Origin: Misgurnus anguillicaudatus | Taxonomy: Eukaryota > Chordata > Actinopteri > Cypriniformes > Cobitidae | Length of the DNA stretch: 64,000 nucleotides | Direction: 5' to 3' | NCBI RefSeq assembly: GCF_027580225.2 | Contig: NC_073358.2 | Span: 9,801,501 to 9,865,500, forward strand | Shown here: piece by piece, positions 45,816 through 56,569 of the stretch | How positions within the stretch are numbered: the stretch's first letter is position 1 | Layout of the letters: every line of letters begins with the position of its first letter | Notes under the pieces: model-generated | What the model saw: only the letters and a program-made list of their open reading frames with translations | Database searches by the model: none | Told to the model about the DNA's origin: nothing | Program-made: the position numbers and the translations under genes

Positions 45816-47900
45816 TTCCTTAAATATAGTAGGAAAGTAAGTGGTTTAGTGGTAAGGAAGAGTTAAAAAGGTCTCATAATATATTTTATTATTTTAAAAT
45901 TGCTTCAGGTTCTGTTTGCCAAAATCAGGCATAATTTAGTTCTCTTGACCATTTTCCAGATCTTTGAATTAAACAGCCTGTTTTCATCCGTTACGAATTT
46001 CATCTTTGCATAAAATAACCCACACAGAAATGTGCCATTTAAACTGAAGATCAGACTGAAATGATCAGAGATCTTGTTAAAAATAAACTACAGCTGCTCA
46101 TTTCCAGCAGTGAGGATGTGTTGACTGTCGAGTGTCATTTTTTTTCAATCTCTCTCTGCACTATTTGATAATCATCCTGTCTAGACATTGACAGAAAAAT
46201 TGACGGTCGAACCAATTTATTTATTTTAGTCAATATAGACTACCACTAAGCACCATTGATTTCTCCAAATGAATGCTTAACTATTCTGAACAAAGATGTA
46301 AATAAAATAGACTTTTTTTTTTTTTTTACTTTAAACTCAATACTATTTTGTTATCAGATGTTGAAAGTAATGCTATTTTTGTATTGTATGTGAGAGAGTA
46401 GTTTAGTTTTAAACTACTTTTAACTAAAACTGATATTAATGTTTTTCCCGTGTGAGAGGGGATAACAGATTGCAAGAAGCTTTTCTGAATGCCTGAGCAA
46501 ATGATGGGTTACTCTGTTGGATTTTAGTTTTTTGGAGGGATTGTCCTGGTTGATTTCGAGTCTGTGGTTGTGTGTCTTTATCTGTATGAAAGAACACAAA
46601 GCACATTCCTGAAGTGTCCCACCCAACCCCCTCATACAATCTTTGTCTTTAAAACAATGACTCTCTGTAGCATCTCTTCTTACCATGCATCCCTGTGAAA
46701 GACAACAGACAAAGATTTTACCTTCCTTCCAGTCGTCACAACCCTCTCAGCATTCACATGTGGATTTATCATCGTCCTCAGTCACGACTCGCACCGAAAT
46801 CTGCTCAGATGACTTTAGACACAGTTGACTGTGATTACAGATTTGCTTTATCACAAATCATAACCAAACTTACCATAAAAGTTAAATACTGTAAAACAAA
46901 ATCAGATCAACATAGCTTTTTGATTTACTTTAACTTAACAAATTAAGTTACATAATTTCAACTTTTATATGTTATTTCAACATTTATATGTTATGTCAAC
47001 TAGTCAAAAACTGTAAAAAGTAGGTTCAGTTGACTTGCAAAACAGTTTGATTAAACTTTTTTTTACAACTTTCACCTTAATTTGTTACACACAGTTACAC
47101 ACTTGATGCAACTTGCACTTGAAATGTAGATCTGATACTTATACTGTGCAAGTACCTGTACAAGAAAGAAAGTAATAATATAATACAGAAAAATAATAAA
47201 ATGGTTAGGATAACAATAGGAAATCAAAAAGGTTCAAACTAGATCTAAAACTATGCACCTTGACACACACATTTTTAACTGTATTTCAAAAATGGATTCC
47301 GTAAAATTACAAGTTTTTACAGTTTAGTTAGAAATCTGAATAAAATGGTATTTAAATAAAACTACGAATAAAAAGTTTAAAAAGAGCGCAAGTAGATGTG
47401 AACAGAATGTTCTCCTGAGGTTCAGGTGAACTGATAAACTTCTGGTACCTTTTAAAAAATCTCCCAAAAAGCTTGCTGCACTATAAAGTCTATAGGTGTG
47501 TTCAACTCATAAGTGTGTCACATATGGACAAACCCAACCTTTGGCTTAAAATGAATCAATTTAATTCAAAGGTTGGCCCATGTCCATATTTGACCATCCA
47601 TGGCTAGATACAACCCAGCGATTTTTTAGTGTACATATGCCGAACATATGTTCTTTCCATAATAAAAAAAATGTAACATGTTTAACATAATGACCTTGCC
47701 ATATAGTATATACACTATATAAAGTGATAGTTGGATTACTTAAAACAATTACTTTAATTAGTAACACATAAAAAATAATTATTTTCAATTTAAATTTTCT
47801 CACTTTAAGTAAAAAATGTAAGTTGAAAAGCTTACATTTTTAGGTGTTAAAAACTTTTTAAAACCTGAAAAGTTTTTTAACTTTATTTCTTTTTTACTTA
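45816..47900 (+). other. Intergenic, AT-rich
   Basis: No gene was recognised. A run of T occurs at 46313-46327. Low-complexity AAAGTT / AACTTT words are frequent near 46930-47100 and 47740-47890. Confidence 0.4.
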
Positions 47901-48493
47901 GCCCCTAAGGTGACATTGGAGTAAAAAAATCTAAAGTTTAGTTTCATGTGCTCACATGAAACCTTCATGTGCAGAATTTTTTTAAAATTTAGTTTCACAT
48001 GTACACGCAATAGTTTCGCATGCGCATGCGAAACTAAACTTAATTTAATTTTTCATCCATTTCCCTAAAGTGGAATAAACTAAAAAGTAAAATTGGTATC
48101 TTCTTAAAAAAATTTACATTTTCTTACTTTAAGTTAAAAATTTAAATTGAAAAAGCTTACATTACTACGGAGCCCCTAAGGGGACATGGAGAAAAAATTA
48201 AAAAAAGTTTAGTTTCGTGTGCGCATGTAAAACTATCCGATTTAGTTTTGGGTGCGCACGTGAAACTATCCCGCGCCCATGTGAAACTATCGCGTGCGCA
48301 CATGAAACTATTGCGTTATTTAGAAACTATGCGATAGTTGCACGTGCGCATGCGAAACTAAACTTAAAAAAAATTCTGCACATGAAGGTTTCGCGTGAGC
48401 ACATGAAAATTTCACGTGAGCATGCGAAACTTTCACGTGAGCACATGAATCTAAACTTTAGATTTTTTTACTCCAATGTCACCCTAGGGGCTC
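47901..48493. repeat. Foldback array of CACGTGAAACT-like units
   Basis: Outer arms are inverted: the left has cccctaaggtgacattggag (47902-47921) and the right has actccaatgtcaccctaggg (48470-48489). Inside are about ten degenerate 18-21 base units built on gcgcacgtgaaactatc and gtgagcacatgaaa. Many contain self-complementary cores (CACGTG, GCATGC, TGCGCA). A second left-type end is at 48171. Confidence 0.75.
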
Positions 48494-48769
48494 GGTACAT
48501 TTCTACACACTGAAGCTTTTTAAAACCTAAAAAAGTTTTCACTTAAAGTAAGAAAATAAATGTTGCATAAACTAAAAAGTGAAAGTTTGATCTCCTTAAA
48601 AAATAAAACAAATTCTACTTAATTTTCTCACTTTTAGTCACAGTTGAAAAAGCTTATACGTATATTAAGGTCTTACCAATGTAAGTAATTTTTCAAGTTT
48701 TTTTACAGTTCTCTAATTGTTTTTTCTCAAATATCTTAATTTCCAGTTGAAGGTCACTCATACACTCAA

Positions 48770-48950
48770 AGAAATTATGGGTTATTTCAACCTGTTGGGT
48801 CAAAAAAGGGATGAGCTCAATTGTGTTGTAATTTACAAAATGCTGAGTTGTTTAACCAATTGTTGGGTCAAATATAAAAAAAATTTGGGTTACTTTAACC
48901 CAACTACTGGGTTTGTCCCTTTTTGACCCAAAGCTGGGTTGAAAATCGTC
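48770..48950. repeat. Dispersed repeat of gggtta / aacccag words
   Basis: Contains attatgggttatttcaacc, taacccaactactgggtttg and gacccaaagctgggttga in both orientations. A related patch is at 3530-3620 (acaacccagcattttgggtt). Confidence 0.55.
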
Positions 48951-49255
48951 CAACTCATTCAGAACTTAATGTGAGTAATGATGTATCATTTTTTTCTCTG
49001 AAAATGATTTAACACACAGTCGGAAGCATCAAGTAAAGACACATCATTTAGTTATTTGAAGTGTCTTTCATTGTCAGTTTGATAGGAGAAGGGTCTCTTG
49101 TGCTTTTAGTGTGTATTTAATGTGTGCGACACACTTGTCAGGGAGATGTCTCTGGTGCATGAGTGTTGACAGAGTGTGTATGTGACCTTTGTGTGAATAG
49201 CCATCCATTACAGAACGACAGGGGAGATAAGGACAACGGTCTGTCCTATTAGAGT

Positions 49256-49322
49256 TCTCTCTTTCTCTCTCTCTGTCTCTCTCTCTCTTTCTCTCTCTCG
49301 CTCTATCTGTGTGTGTGTGTGT
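49256..49322 (+). repeat. CT-rich then GT microsatellite
   Basis: Imperfect CT run followed by a pure GT run (49310-49322). Confidence 0.85.
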
Positions 49323-50151
49323 GAACACTCTACTCTTTATGTCTTGTCTTCATTCTTGTGTGCATTGAAGCATATGGGTAGACCTGGCTTTAGAAAGAGA
49401 TAGGAGAGATATAAAGCCAGACGCTTCACATAATGTGAGTGTGTATTTGAATGGTCTGTGCATTATTAACATTCCACACTTTAAGGGCATCTGGTGGTCA
49501 TTGTAAAGGTTAAAGCGATGTTCCGGGTTCAATAGAAGTTAAGATCTGTGACATACTGTCAATTATAAAAAATTGAAAACTATAATATCAAAAACTCATG
49601 CATACAATAATTTACTTTAATTAAAGTGTAAATCGATAAGGTTACACTGGGTAAAAATTAAAATACATTGAAAATGCACCCTGTTGTAAAAGATTTTAAA
49701 CATTACAAAAAATTAGATGAGACTGGTGTGCTTACTAATCTTGTTTGCATAAAGATTTTATTCAACTTCTGTCCAAACCGTAAACTTTCAAATAATACTT
49801 GCCAAGACACAAGTAAGGGATTGTTTATATGAATGAGATCATGCGGTCAACCAAAAGAAGTCCATATTAAAGTCTGTATGACTCTGGTGATCAGCTTTCT
49901 TTATAAAAACTTGTAAAAAAAACACATGACTTTTAAATTAGAATTATGAATATTTACAGAGTGACGTACAGTATGAGAAAACTGAAACTAGCATAGATGT
50001 GTAGAAAATATATAGCATACATCAATAATCAACTCAAGAGGTCTTTATATAAAAAAACATTTGCCCTGCTGAACGCCACAACTGACCAGTCAGAATCAAG
50101 CATTCCAAAAAGCAACGCGATTTAGATTAATCTCCACCTGTTATTACATTT
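49323..50151 (+). other. Intergenic, no gene found
   Basis: AT-rich sequence without recognised elements. Confidence 0.4.
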
Positions 50152-50303
50152 AGGGCTGCAAAATGATTAATCGCAACTAATCGTTTGCAGAATAAAAGTT
50201 TTTGTTTACATCATATATGTGTGTGTACTAATAATAATAATTATGTATGTGTGTGTATTTATATATACATGTATAATTTTAAGGAAAAAAATCCATTTAT
50301 ATA

Positions 50304-50572
50304 GGTTGTTTCACCAGTAACAACATAAACAAGCGGCTATCGTGGTCAACACGTAACTTCCGGTAAACTCCGCTAAGAATAAATAACAACAAAGTACTTT
50401 AAACATAGTTTATTTATATAACAATAAACAACACATAGATTAGGAAACCAAAACATTTGTTATTTTCGATGAGGTATTTGTTCAAGAGTTCAGTTTAGCA
50501 ACTAGTCAGACCAATAAAAAACCTAAACCGGAAGTAAAGTTCGGACCAACACGTGCGTCAGATGAAACCGTC
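50304..50572. mobile_element. TATA-target MITE, copy 3, nested
   Basis: TATA at 50300-50303 and 50573-50576. Shares cagtaacaacataaacaagc, cacgtaacttccggtaaac and aactagtcagaccaat with copy 1. It lies inside the AGGGCTGCAAAA element, so it inserted later. Confidence 0.85.
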
Positions 50573-50609
50573 TATATTAAGCATTTATAATTACACTGAA
50601 TTTGTTTTT

Positions 50610-50764
50610 CATTCAATTTACTAAATTTCTTTAAGGTAAGTGGTCACAATCAATTTATTTAAGCTACATTAAAAAAAATAGAAAAAACCTTTTTGTTTAA
50701 ATGTGGCTTAAATAAATTGATTGCAACTACTTACCTTTAAAAAATTAAGTAAATTGAATGAATC
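50610..50764. mobile_element. Small foldback element, nested
   Basis: Arms of about 60 bases: the left has caatttactaaatttcttta, aggtaagtggtcacaatc and aatttatttaagc; the right is the near complement, ending aagtaaattgaatg. The loop is A-rich. Confidence 0.75.
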
Positions 50765-51332
50765 ATTTATATATAAAAATTAATTATATATAACTATAAA
50801 AATTATATACACACGTAAATATTTCTTAAATATGTACATGCATGTGTGTGTATTTACATATACATAATTATTATACACAGTAGTACACACACATATATAT
50901 GAGTAAACAAATTTTTTTATTTTGCAAACGATTAGTCGTGATTATTCGTTTTGCAGCCCTAAATTATATTCAATATCGAACAAGCTTAAATAACAGAAAT
51001 ACTATAACTTAAAAAAAAAACAAGATGGCAACTTAACATTATGAGGACTGTATACAAGCACTTTTTGACTAACCTAATGACATAAAATAATTAGTCGAGT
51101 CAACCTTAATTTATAAATCACATTTAAAAACAACAGAAGTTGACCTAAAGTGCTTAACAGAACATAATTTTAACAAAAAAACATTTAAATAAAACTTTTA
51201 AAACAACAGATGACTTAGAGGCAATAACAACAGCATAAATAAAGCAAGCACACATTAAACAGTTAACCATTTTAATAATATTAACTATTTTAATATGCTG
51301 CAATGCATGCTGGGAACTTTATTTACTTTTTT

Positions 51333-51445
51333 GCACTTAGCAGACGCCCTTTATCCAAAGAAGCTTACAGTGCATTATAAGGTCTACATATTTTTTTGAG
51401 TTTGAACCCATGACCTTCTGTGCTGCTAGAGCACTGTTTAACCTT
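51333..51445 (-). mobile_element. tRNA-derived SINE
   Basis: On + it reads ttagcagacgccctttatcc, aaagaagcttacagtgcat, then tgaacccatgaccttctgtg and ctgctagagcactgt. The reverse complement has the tRNA-like B-box (ggtcatgggttcaaactc) followed by the common fish SINE tail. Confidence 0.7.
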
Positions 51446-52440
51446 CGGAATATGTGGCTAATTATATAAATGCATTACCGCAAATGCAAAATATGAGTGT
51501 AAAACTGATTTTGTGTGGAAATCAACAATACACAGATGTTGTTAAAGAGCTCACAGTAGCAGATGTAAGACATACAGGAAAAAACAGCGGGTATTACTGA
51601 AAAACAACAGGCTACGTTCAGCTGGTTTGCTTTAGTTTCAGCCTAAGGTTATCTATCCCTCTCTCCATCAATCTGTCTGTACCTCCCTCAGTCTGTGTAC
51701 GGTTTAGTGTTTGCTGACCTCTATCATTCTTTCAATCACCCTGTCTTTGCTTTAAAGTCCAGTCTATTTGTCCCCTTTCATATCACTCCATTTGTTTTCA
51801 CTTCCTCAATCCATCTCTCTCGTCCACACATCCACCTCATCAATCCGTCTCTCTGTCCTCCCTCCGTCCACCTGCGGTAATCCGGTCTGCTTCTCCTTCG
51901 CTTCCCACAGTCCAGCTTCTCTTCGGTAATTTCACCTGGCTGGGAGCCGTACGCTAATGAGGGGGTAATCAGAGGGATTTCATGCGCCCCGCTGTCTGAA
52001 TCGGGCCCTTACATACACCCACTGTGGCCCAGGGCTTCTACAGGCCCTCGGGGATGCCGAGCATGCAGGAAAACTGCACGGTTAAGACCGACTTATTAAA
52101 CTTACCTCGAGGGGCCGAACCCTTGCGCGCAGTTTCGATGCCCTAGTGAAGAATTCCATTGTGAGATGACCTCTGATCCGAACGTCTTTCCTGCGGATCA
52201 GCAAGTCTTAATGTGATTGTGTTGACTGCTCGGGCTCGGTGCAGACCTCGGCCTTAACCGGGTGGGGGTATGAAATCAGCTTCAGTTGCTTTACTTTTAA
52301 TCCTTGTACAAAGTCAATTTAAGATACCAACATATGTCCGTGCTGTTGCAACTTGCAAGTCAAGCTACACTGGCTCCACAGATTCATGTACAACAGCTCT
52401 CTGAATAAACAGTAGTGACAAAGTTTACAAGCATTTTTAC
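51446..52440 (+). other. Intergenic, no gene found
   Basis: A CT-rich segment at 51650-51930 gives an open frame without protein features. 51930-52270 is more GC-rich and repeat-free, so it could be conserved non-coding DNA, but nothing specific is recognisable. Confidence 0.4.
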
Positions 52441-52755
52441 CACAGGCCTGTTGAAGGCTTTATTCTGATTGGTTGAGAGATGTTCCACAGGTATGCTTTA
52501 TTTTTCTGTTAAACCTGACCGTACACTGCGTGTGTGCATTATTTTTAAATAATTCCGCTGGGCGTTTTCGGACATGTAAAAAAAGGCTTTGGTGTGCACG
52601 CCCCCTAAAGTATACTAATCCTGTTGGTATCTCAACCAATCAGTATTGAGCTTTCAACAGGCCCATGGTATAATTGAAAATAATGCACATGGCGGTGCAT
52701 TACCACCTTGGGTGTGCATTATTTTCAAATAATTCAATGGCCCGTTATCAATTTC
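52441..52755 (+). repeat. ttctgattggttgag-type repeat, third copy
   Basis: Starts caggcctgttgaaggcttta then ttctgattggttgagaga, contains gcattaccaccttgggtgtg and ends atggcccgttatcaatttct. Related to 45290-45815. Confidence 0.6.
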
Positions 52756-53184
52756 TTACACAGTTGAACAATTCCATCCAAATTTACCATAAACAGCTAC
52801 CAAACTGATTTCTCAGATGTCAGTATTTAGTGGTTTACAGTAAATACAAAGTCTCAAAGTTTTTAAAAATGTTTAGGTAAGTGCAGCTTGATACATGCAT
52901 GATGTCGTTTCTATCCCTTAAAATTGCTCACATGAATTTTAAATAGTTTTTTGAAGAGACATCTTCATTTATTTGCCATTATTGCTTCTGGTTTGTGAAT
53001 TAATTTAAAGAATTCCAACAAACCATGTCAACACCCAAAAATGTGTCCTGGTCACACCACGTGCATGTTTCCCCTCATCGAAAATGAAATCAAAAGTATG
53101 GACCATAATCAGGACTTAATGAAAACAAACAGACGATTTACTATATTGTAACATGATCTCACGGAAAATGGTGTTATAGTAAAA

Positions 53185-53590
53185 AAAAATGTGGCACGAC
53201 TTTTTCGTGTCATTTTATGTATATTTTTCCTTTTTTCCCTATTTTTACAACAGTGTCGCTTGGGGTTGGAATGTACTTTTATGTATTGGTTTCTACACGT
53301 TTTTCTTCCGCTTTTAAAACTATTCTCATTTGGAGTTGGGGTTAGGATGTCTAATAATGCAACACAGTGATTCGAACCCCAACCGACAACAGTAAGAAAA
53401 TAGGAAAAAACATATAAAATAAAAAGTCATGCACTGACACGAAAACCACTTATAGAAATTTGTGCAGGTGACACAAAAAAGACATTCTTGCTCAAGGTGT
53501 GAAAAAAAAATGAATTTCGTGCAATGGACACAAATTAAAATTTTGCATGACTATAACACGACTTCCATAAGATCATATTGATAACGCACA
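53185..53590. repeat. Dispersed inverted-repeat element, copy 2
   Basis: Shares ctttttcgtgtcattttatg, gtcgcttggggttgga and gacttccataagatcat with the element at 14-520. Confidence 0.6.
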
Positions 53591-53679
53591 CGGTCCCTGA
53601 GAAAGTAAACTTGCCAAGTCACATCCATTTCACTAGAATTACACAGACGTACACATTAAAAGCACTTGAAACAGTTGTA

Positions 53680-53762
53680 GCTCAACTGGTAAAACATTAG
53701 AAATGCAAAGGTCATGTTTTTGAGTCACAGGGCACATACACAGGAAGACACTTGGATTAAAT
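53680..53762 (+). mobile_element. tRNA-derived SINE head
   Basis: Reads gttgtagctcaactggtaaa (A-box) then aaaggtcatgtttttgagtc (decayed B-box). A fragment, not a functional tRNA gene: the stems do not pair properly. Confidence 0.6.
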
Positions 53763-53785
53763 GTTTTACTATTAATGTTGGTTAA

Positions 53786-54151
53786 AGGGATAGTTCCCTT
53801 TAAAATGAAAATTGTCATTTAATCATCATGTTGTTCTAAACCTGTATGAATTTTCCCCCCGAAAAACACAAATGATATTTTGGAGAAATGGTAAACACAG
53901 CAGATAGTGATCATTGACTTCCATAGTAGGAAAAATATTTAAAGTGTGATAAAAGAAAACATTTTAATAAATGCAAGCGCACAGTTGACGGTACCCATTA
54001 AATTCCATCATTTTTTAATCCCTAATACGGAAGTCTATGGTCACTATCTGCTGTGCGTTTACCATCATTACCCAAAATATCTTGTGTTCAGAAAAAATTC
54101 ACAGGTTTAGAACATGAGTAAATGACAGAATTTTTAAAGTGAACCATCCCT
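53786..54151. mobile_element. TTAA-flanked MITE beside h1m
   Basis: TTAA at 53782-53785 and 54152-54155. Left end agggatagttcc, right end aaagtgaaccatccct. Interior matches 34168-34459. It ends about 100 bases beyond the h1m poly(A) signal. Confidence 0.8.
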
Positions 54152-54256
54152 TTAATTGTCTTCCAAATGCATAACCAAGTAATCACTGATCATCCAAACA
54201 CCATTCTTTACTGAAGGAATTCAAGACACCCTGCTACAGATTACAAAGTAAAATGT

Positions 54257-54262
54257 TTTATT
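54257..54262 (-). other. Polyadenylation signal AATAAA (h1m)
   Basis: AATAAA on the - strand (TTTATT on +), about 60 bases after the h1m stop. A polyadenylated message fits an oocyte histone. Confidence 0.65.
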
Positions 54263-54319
54263 CTGAAATACAAGTGCATGCATAAAATAACTATAGAGGA
54301 TAAAAACAAGATCATAGTA

Positions 54320-54595
54320 TCACTTTTTTCCTCTTTTCCCTGTGGCTTTAGTGGCTGCTGCATCTCCCTTCTCTCCTGCATCATCCTCTTGGCTTTTCGC
54401 TGCAGTTCTCTTTCCCTTCTTAGCAGCAGCTGGCAGCTCCTCAGCGCCCTCCTTTTTTGATGCCTTTGGTTTTTTAGCTTTGCTGGGTTTGGGCTCTGTT
54501 CCACCCTCCCCTGCAGCATTCTTTGCCTTGGGCTTCTTAGCAGGGGCCACCTTTGAGGCAGAGGCGTCCCGCTCCGGCGTTTTAGGCTTAGCATC
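54320..54595 (-). CDS. h1m: h1m exon 5: tail and stop
   Basis: Acceptor ctcttag. Reads DAKPKTPERDASASKVAPAK, then KPSKAKKPKASKKEG, ending ATGKRGKK and stop. Very basic, as expected of an H1 C-terminal tail. Confidence 0.9.
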   Translation of the reverse strand, partial: DAKPKTPERDASASKVAPAKKPKAKNAAGEGGTEPKPSKAKKPKASKKEGAEELPAAAKKGKRTAAKSQEDDAGEKGDAAATKATGKRGKK

Positions 54596-55786
54596 CTAAG
54601 AGAAGGAGGGAGGAGAAACGGCAGCGGTGGGGAAGAAAGAGGTTTAGCCTTCTCAGCTGTAAAAATGTCTGCAGACCAAAGGAGAAAAAGAGAGACTATG
54701 CAGAACTTACATCTGTAGCTGCTTTCTTCTTTGTGGGCTTTTGGGTCTCTTTGCTCGTTCCTTGGAGGAAAAACAAGCGAATAGTTGCAGTATGACTCAC
54801 AAGAGTTGTAATGCAAGTGGCCAGAAACCAGAAAAGATACAGATTTACTCTTGTCATTTTAACATGTGACATACCATCATCTTTGGCTTTAGGTGCCTTT
54901 GCTTTTTTAGGTTTGGATGCTTTAGGTACATTGGGATCAGCGTTTTCCTTAGTCTGCGCTTTAGCTTCTTTGGCTTTGGTCTTGGCAGCAATCTGAAGAA
55001 AGAGATCATTCATCAGGAGATGAAAAGCTTACATGGCACATATAGATAAATCAGCATTGTAAACAAATGGTGGCACGTAGACCATAACTATGGCTACAAG
55101 ATGGGAGAACCAATGAGATTTGAGTCAGTTCCCATAGACCCCCAATTAAAATGCTCAAAATGCTCAAATGTTTACAGCCTACTTTTGGCTTAAAGAAGTC
55201 CTTGACACCATATGCTTCACACACCCATGGGTGATTTTTATTTTTTATAGTCTGACACTGGAATCAGGAATTTTTGTACTCCCGTTGTTGTACAAAAGGA
55301 CACTATGCATTTAATATAAAAAATATCTGGGAAACAAGTGCAGCGTTACCCGGAAGCGTCCCTGCGCGCCCGTTGTGGTCGGCCCGGAGTTCGCGGGTCT
55401 CACGATCGCGCCAGTCTCGATCCCTTTATTCAGTGCTCGTCGCACCATGTACTTCAGTCGTGTCTCGTCCACGCTCGTGTGTTTCTCCATGATGTATCCA
55501 CGGATAGCCTGCGCCGAAACTCCCTTCCTAGAGTCCAGTTCCTTCAGCGCCTCTTTCACCATCTCCATCGTGGTCGGGTGAGGGGAAACTTTCCGCCCGG
55601 CAGCTTTACTCTCAGCAGCACCTTAAACATTATTGAATGAGAAGCAAGTTTGGAACAACTTCTAATGGTACAATTACGTCACTTAACATCTGACAAGACG
55701 AAATACTAACCAGTTTTAGCGTTTTCAGCCTCTGAATCCTTAGGGAGGGTAGCGGTTGGCTCAGCAGCTGCTTTTTTAGGAGCCAT
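54320..55786 (-). CDS. h1m: Oocyte-type linker histone H1 (H1M / H1-8 class), 5 exons
   Basis: Linker histone that binds the nucleosome entry-exit site; this class replaces somatic H1 in eggs and early embryos. Exons in order: 55786-55711, 55621-55350, 54992-54875, 54760-54711, 54595-54320, all with GT-AG ends. They sum to 792 bases, giving 263 residues. The N-terminus begins MAPKKAAAEPTATLPK. The winged-helix globular domain lies at about residues 40-116 (HPTTMEMVKEALKELDSRKG, GVSAQAIRGYI, RLKYMVRRALNKGIETG, TGAQGRF). A long Lys/Ala/Pro-rich tail follows, with KPKKAKAPKAK and KKGKRTAAKSQ. Replication-dependent H1 genes lack introns and poly(A) signals; this gene has four introns and AATAAA, as expected for an oocyte variant. 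The symbol follows zebrafish usage and orthology is inferred from resemblance. Confidence 0.9.
54711..54760 (-). CDS. h1m: h1m exon 4: tail
   Basis: 50-base exon after ctccaag. Reads (G)TSKETQKPTKKKAATD, donor gtaagt. It is too short to stand out as an open frame and was placed by phase and splice sites. Confidence 0.85.
54875..54992 (-). CDS. h1m: h1m exon 3: tail
   Basis: Acceptor cttcag. Reads IAAKTKAKEAKAQTKENADP, NVPKASKPKKAKAPKAK and DD, ending in phase 1 before gtatgt. Lys/Ala-rich, as expected for an H1 tail. Confidence 0.9.
55350..55621 (-). CDS. h1m: h1m exon 2: globular domain
   Basis: Acceptor ttaag, then GAAESKAAGRKVSPHPTTME and the whole winged-helix domain through TGAQGRFR. 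Ends in phase 0 before gtaacg. The open frame running past the donor is intron read-through. Confidence 0.92.
55711..55786 (-). CDS. h1m: h1m exon 1
   Basis: ATG at 55786-55784, reading MAPKKAAAEPTATLPKDSEA then ENAKT. Ends in phase 1 before donor gttagt. Confidence 0.88.
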
Positions 55787-55871
55787 TTCGACACAAAACT
55801 AAGAGGAGCAAGCTTAAAGCACACTAAAGTCACCGTAACGTTTGAAGTACTTAACGCAAGCGACTGTGCAT

Positions 55872-55879
55872 CTATTTAT
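55872..55879 (-). promoter_or_regulatory. TATA-like box ATAAATAG (h1m)
   Basis: On the - strand about 85 bases before the h1m ATG, leaving room for a leader of roughly 55-60 bases. A CCAAT box at 55940-55944 (- strand) is 60 bases further upstream. Confidence 0.55.
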
Positions 55880-55939
55880 GGAGCGCAAGGGAATTATGCA
55901 GATAAGATTCACCTGATCATAATTAGACTCATTAGCGTG

Positions 55940-55944
55940 ATTGG
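55940..55944 (-). promoter_or_regulatory. CCAAT box (h1m)
   Basis: Reads ACCAATCA on the - strand, about 155 bases before the ATG and 60 before the TATA-like box. This is the usual spacing for a CCAAT/TATA promoter. Confidence 0.5.
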
Positions 55945-55985
55945 TCCAGATGCGGGAGAAATAATGAACGTGAGTTCGACTTCTT

Positions 55986-56077
55986 GCAGTGCTGCGCAGA
56001 CCGCTCGTCATATGACATCACAGAATCGCGAGAGTGGTGATGTGACGTCATACACCGAACGATCTGCGCAACGCTGC
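55986..56077. promoter_or_regulatory. Imperfect inverted repeat with CRE-like sites upstream of h1m
   Basis: Arms at 55986-56021 and 56037-56077 are near reverse complements around a 15-base spacer. They share the TGCGCAGA core and a GTGATGT-type end. The right arm holds a perfect CRE palindrome TGACGTCA (56043-56050), and the left arm has the related TATGACATCAC. It lies 200-290 bases before the h1m ATG. It could be a regulatory module or the remains of a foldback element. Confidence 0.45.
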
Positions 56078-56569
56078 TCATAGATCGGTTGTTTACTTGA
56101 GGCTTAAATGTAACCGCCACTGAAGGAGAAAAGGCTTAAATTTATATCCTTTCCACGCGTGTTGGTTGTGTTTCCAGTTGTCTGAAAATTCCAAAAAATG
56201 TGTACAGAATAAGGATGTTAGTCTAAATGGTTCAAATGGGAATTTCACTGAAGACTTCAAATATATAACACAAAACAAAGACGTTTTCGAGCACACAGTT
56301 CCCAATAGGACTTTTATGGCACCCAGTTGGACTATGATTACCAATAGGATAAATCTCGCCTGTATGACATCAAAAGGAATTCCAAGAAACTCCTATGGCT
56401 CCCCTGTGATTTCTACACATTATTCCAACGCAAGTCGATTTCTGGGTAGGATTACACAATATACATACAGTATATTCAGCCTGTCACACTTTCTATTCAA
56501 ACTGCTCCCATGATGTCTGTTCAAAATATCGATTAAAACATCTCTTCTTGTTTGTTTTGAACATTTATT

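Larger units (their letters stand above)
50152..50960. mobile_element. AGGGCTGCAAAA-ended element hosting two nested elements
   Basis: Termini agggctgcaaaatgatta and gtttttgcagccct-type are inverted (50152-50163 and 50949-50960 are exact complements). Sub-terminal gcaactaatcgtttgcag pairs with gcaaacgattagtcgtg. The nested elements at 50304-50572 and 50610-50764 interrupt it. Confidence 0.8.

Noticed and set aside
48217..48513. 98-codon frame with repeating SREH-like peptides
   Set aside because: Repeat peptide comes from the tandem CACGTG-like units, with no start context or homologue.
53680..53762. Possible tRNA gene
   Set aside because: A-box and B-box words are present but the acceptor and anticodon stems do not pair. 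It fits a SINE head.
56166..56513. 115-codon + frame divergent from h1m
   Set aside because: Considered as a divergent partner gene. It has no domain, no splice partner and average intergenic composition.
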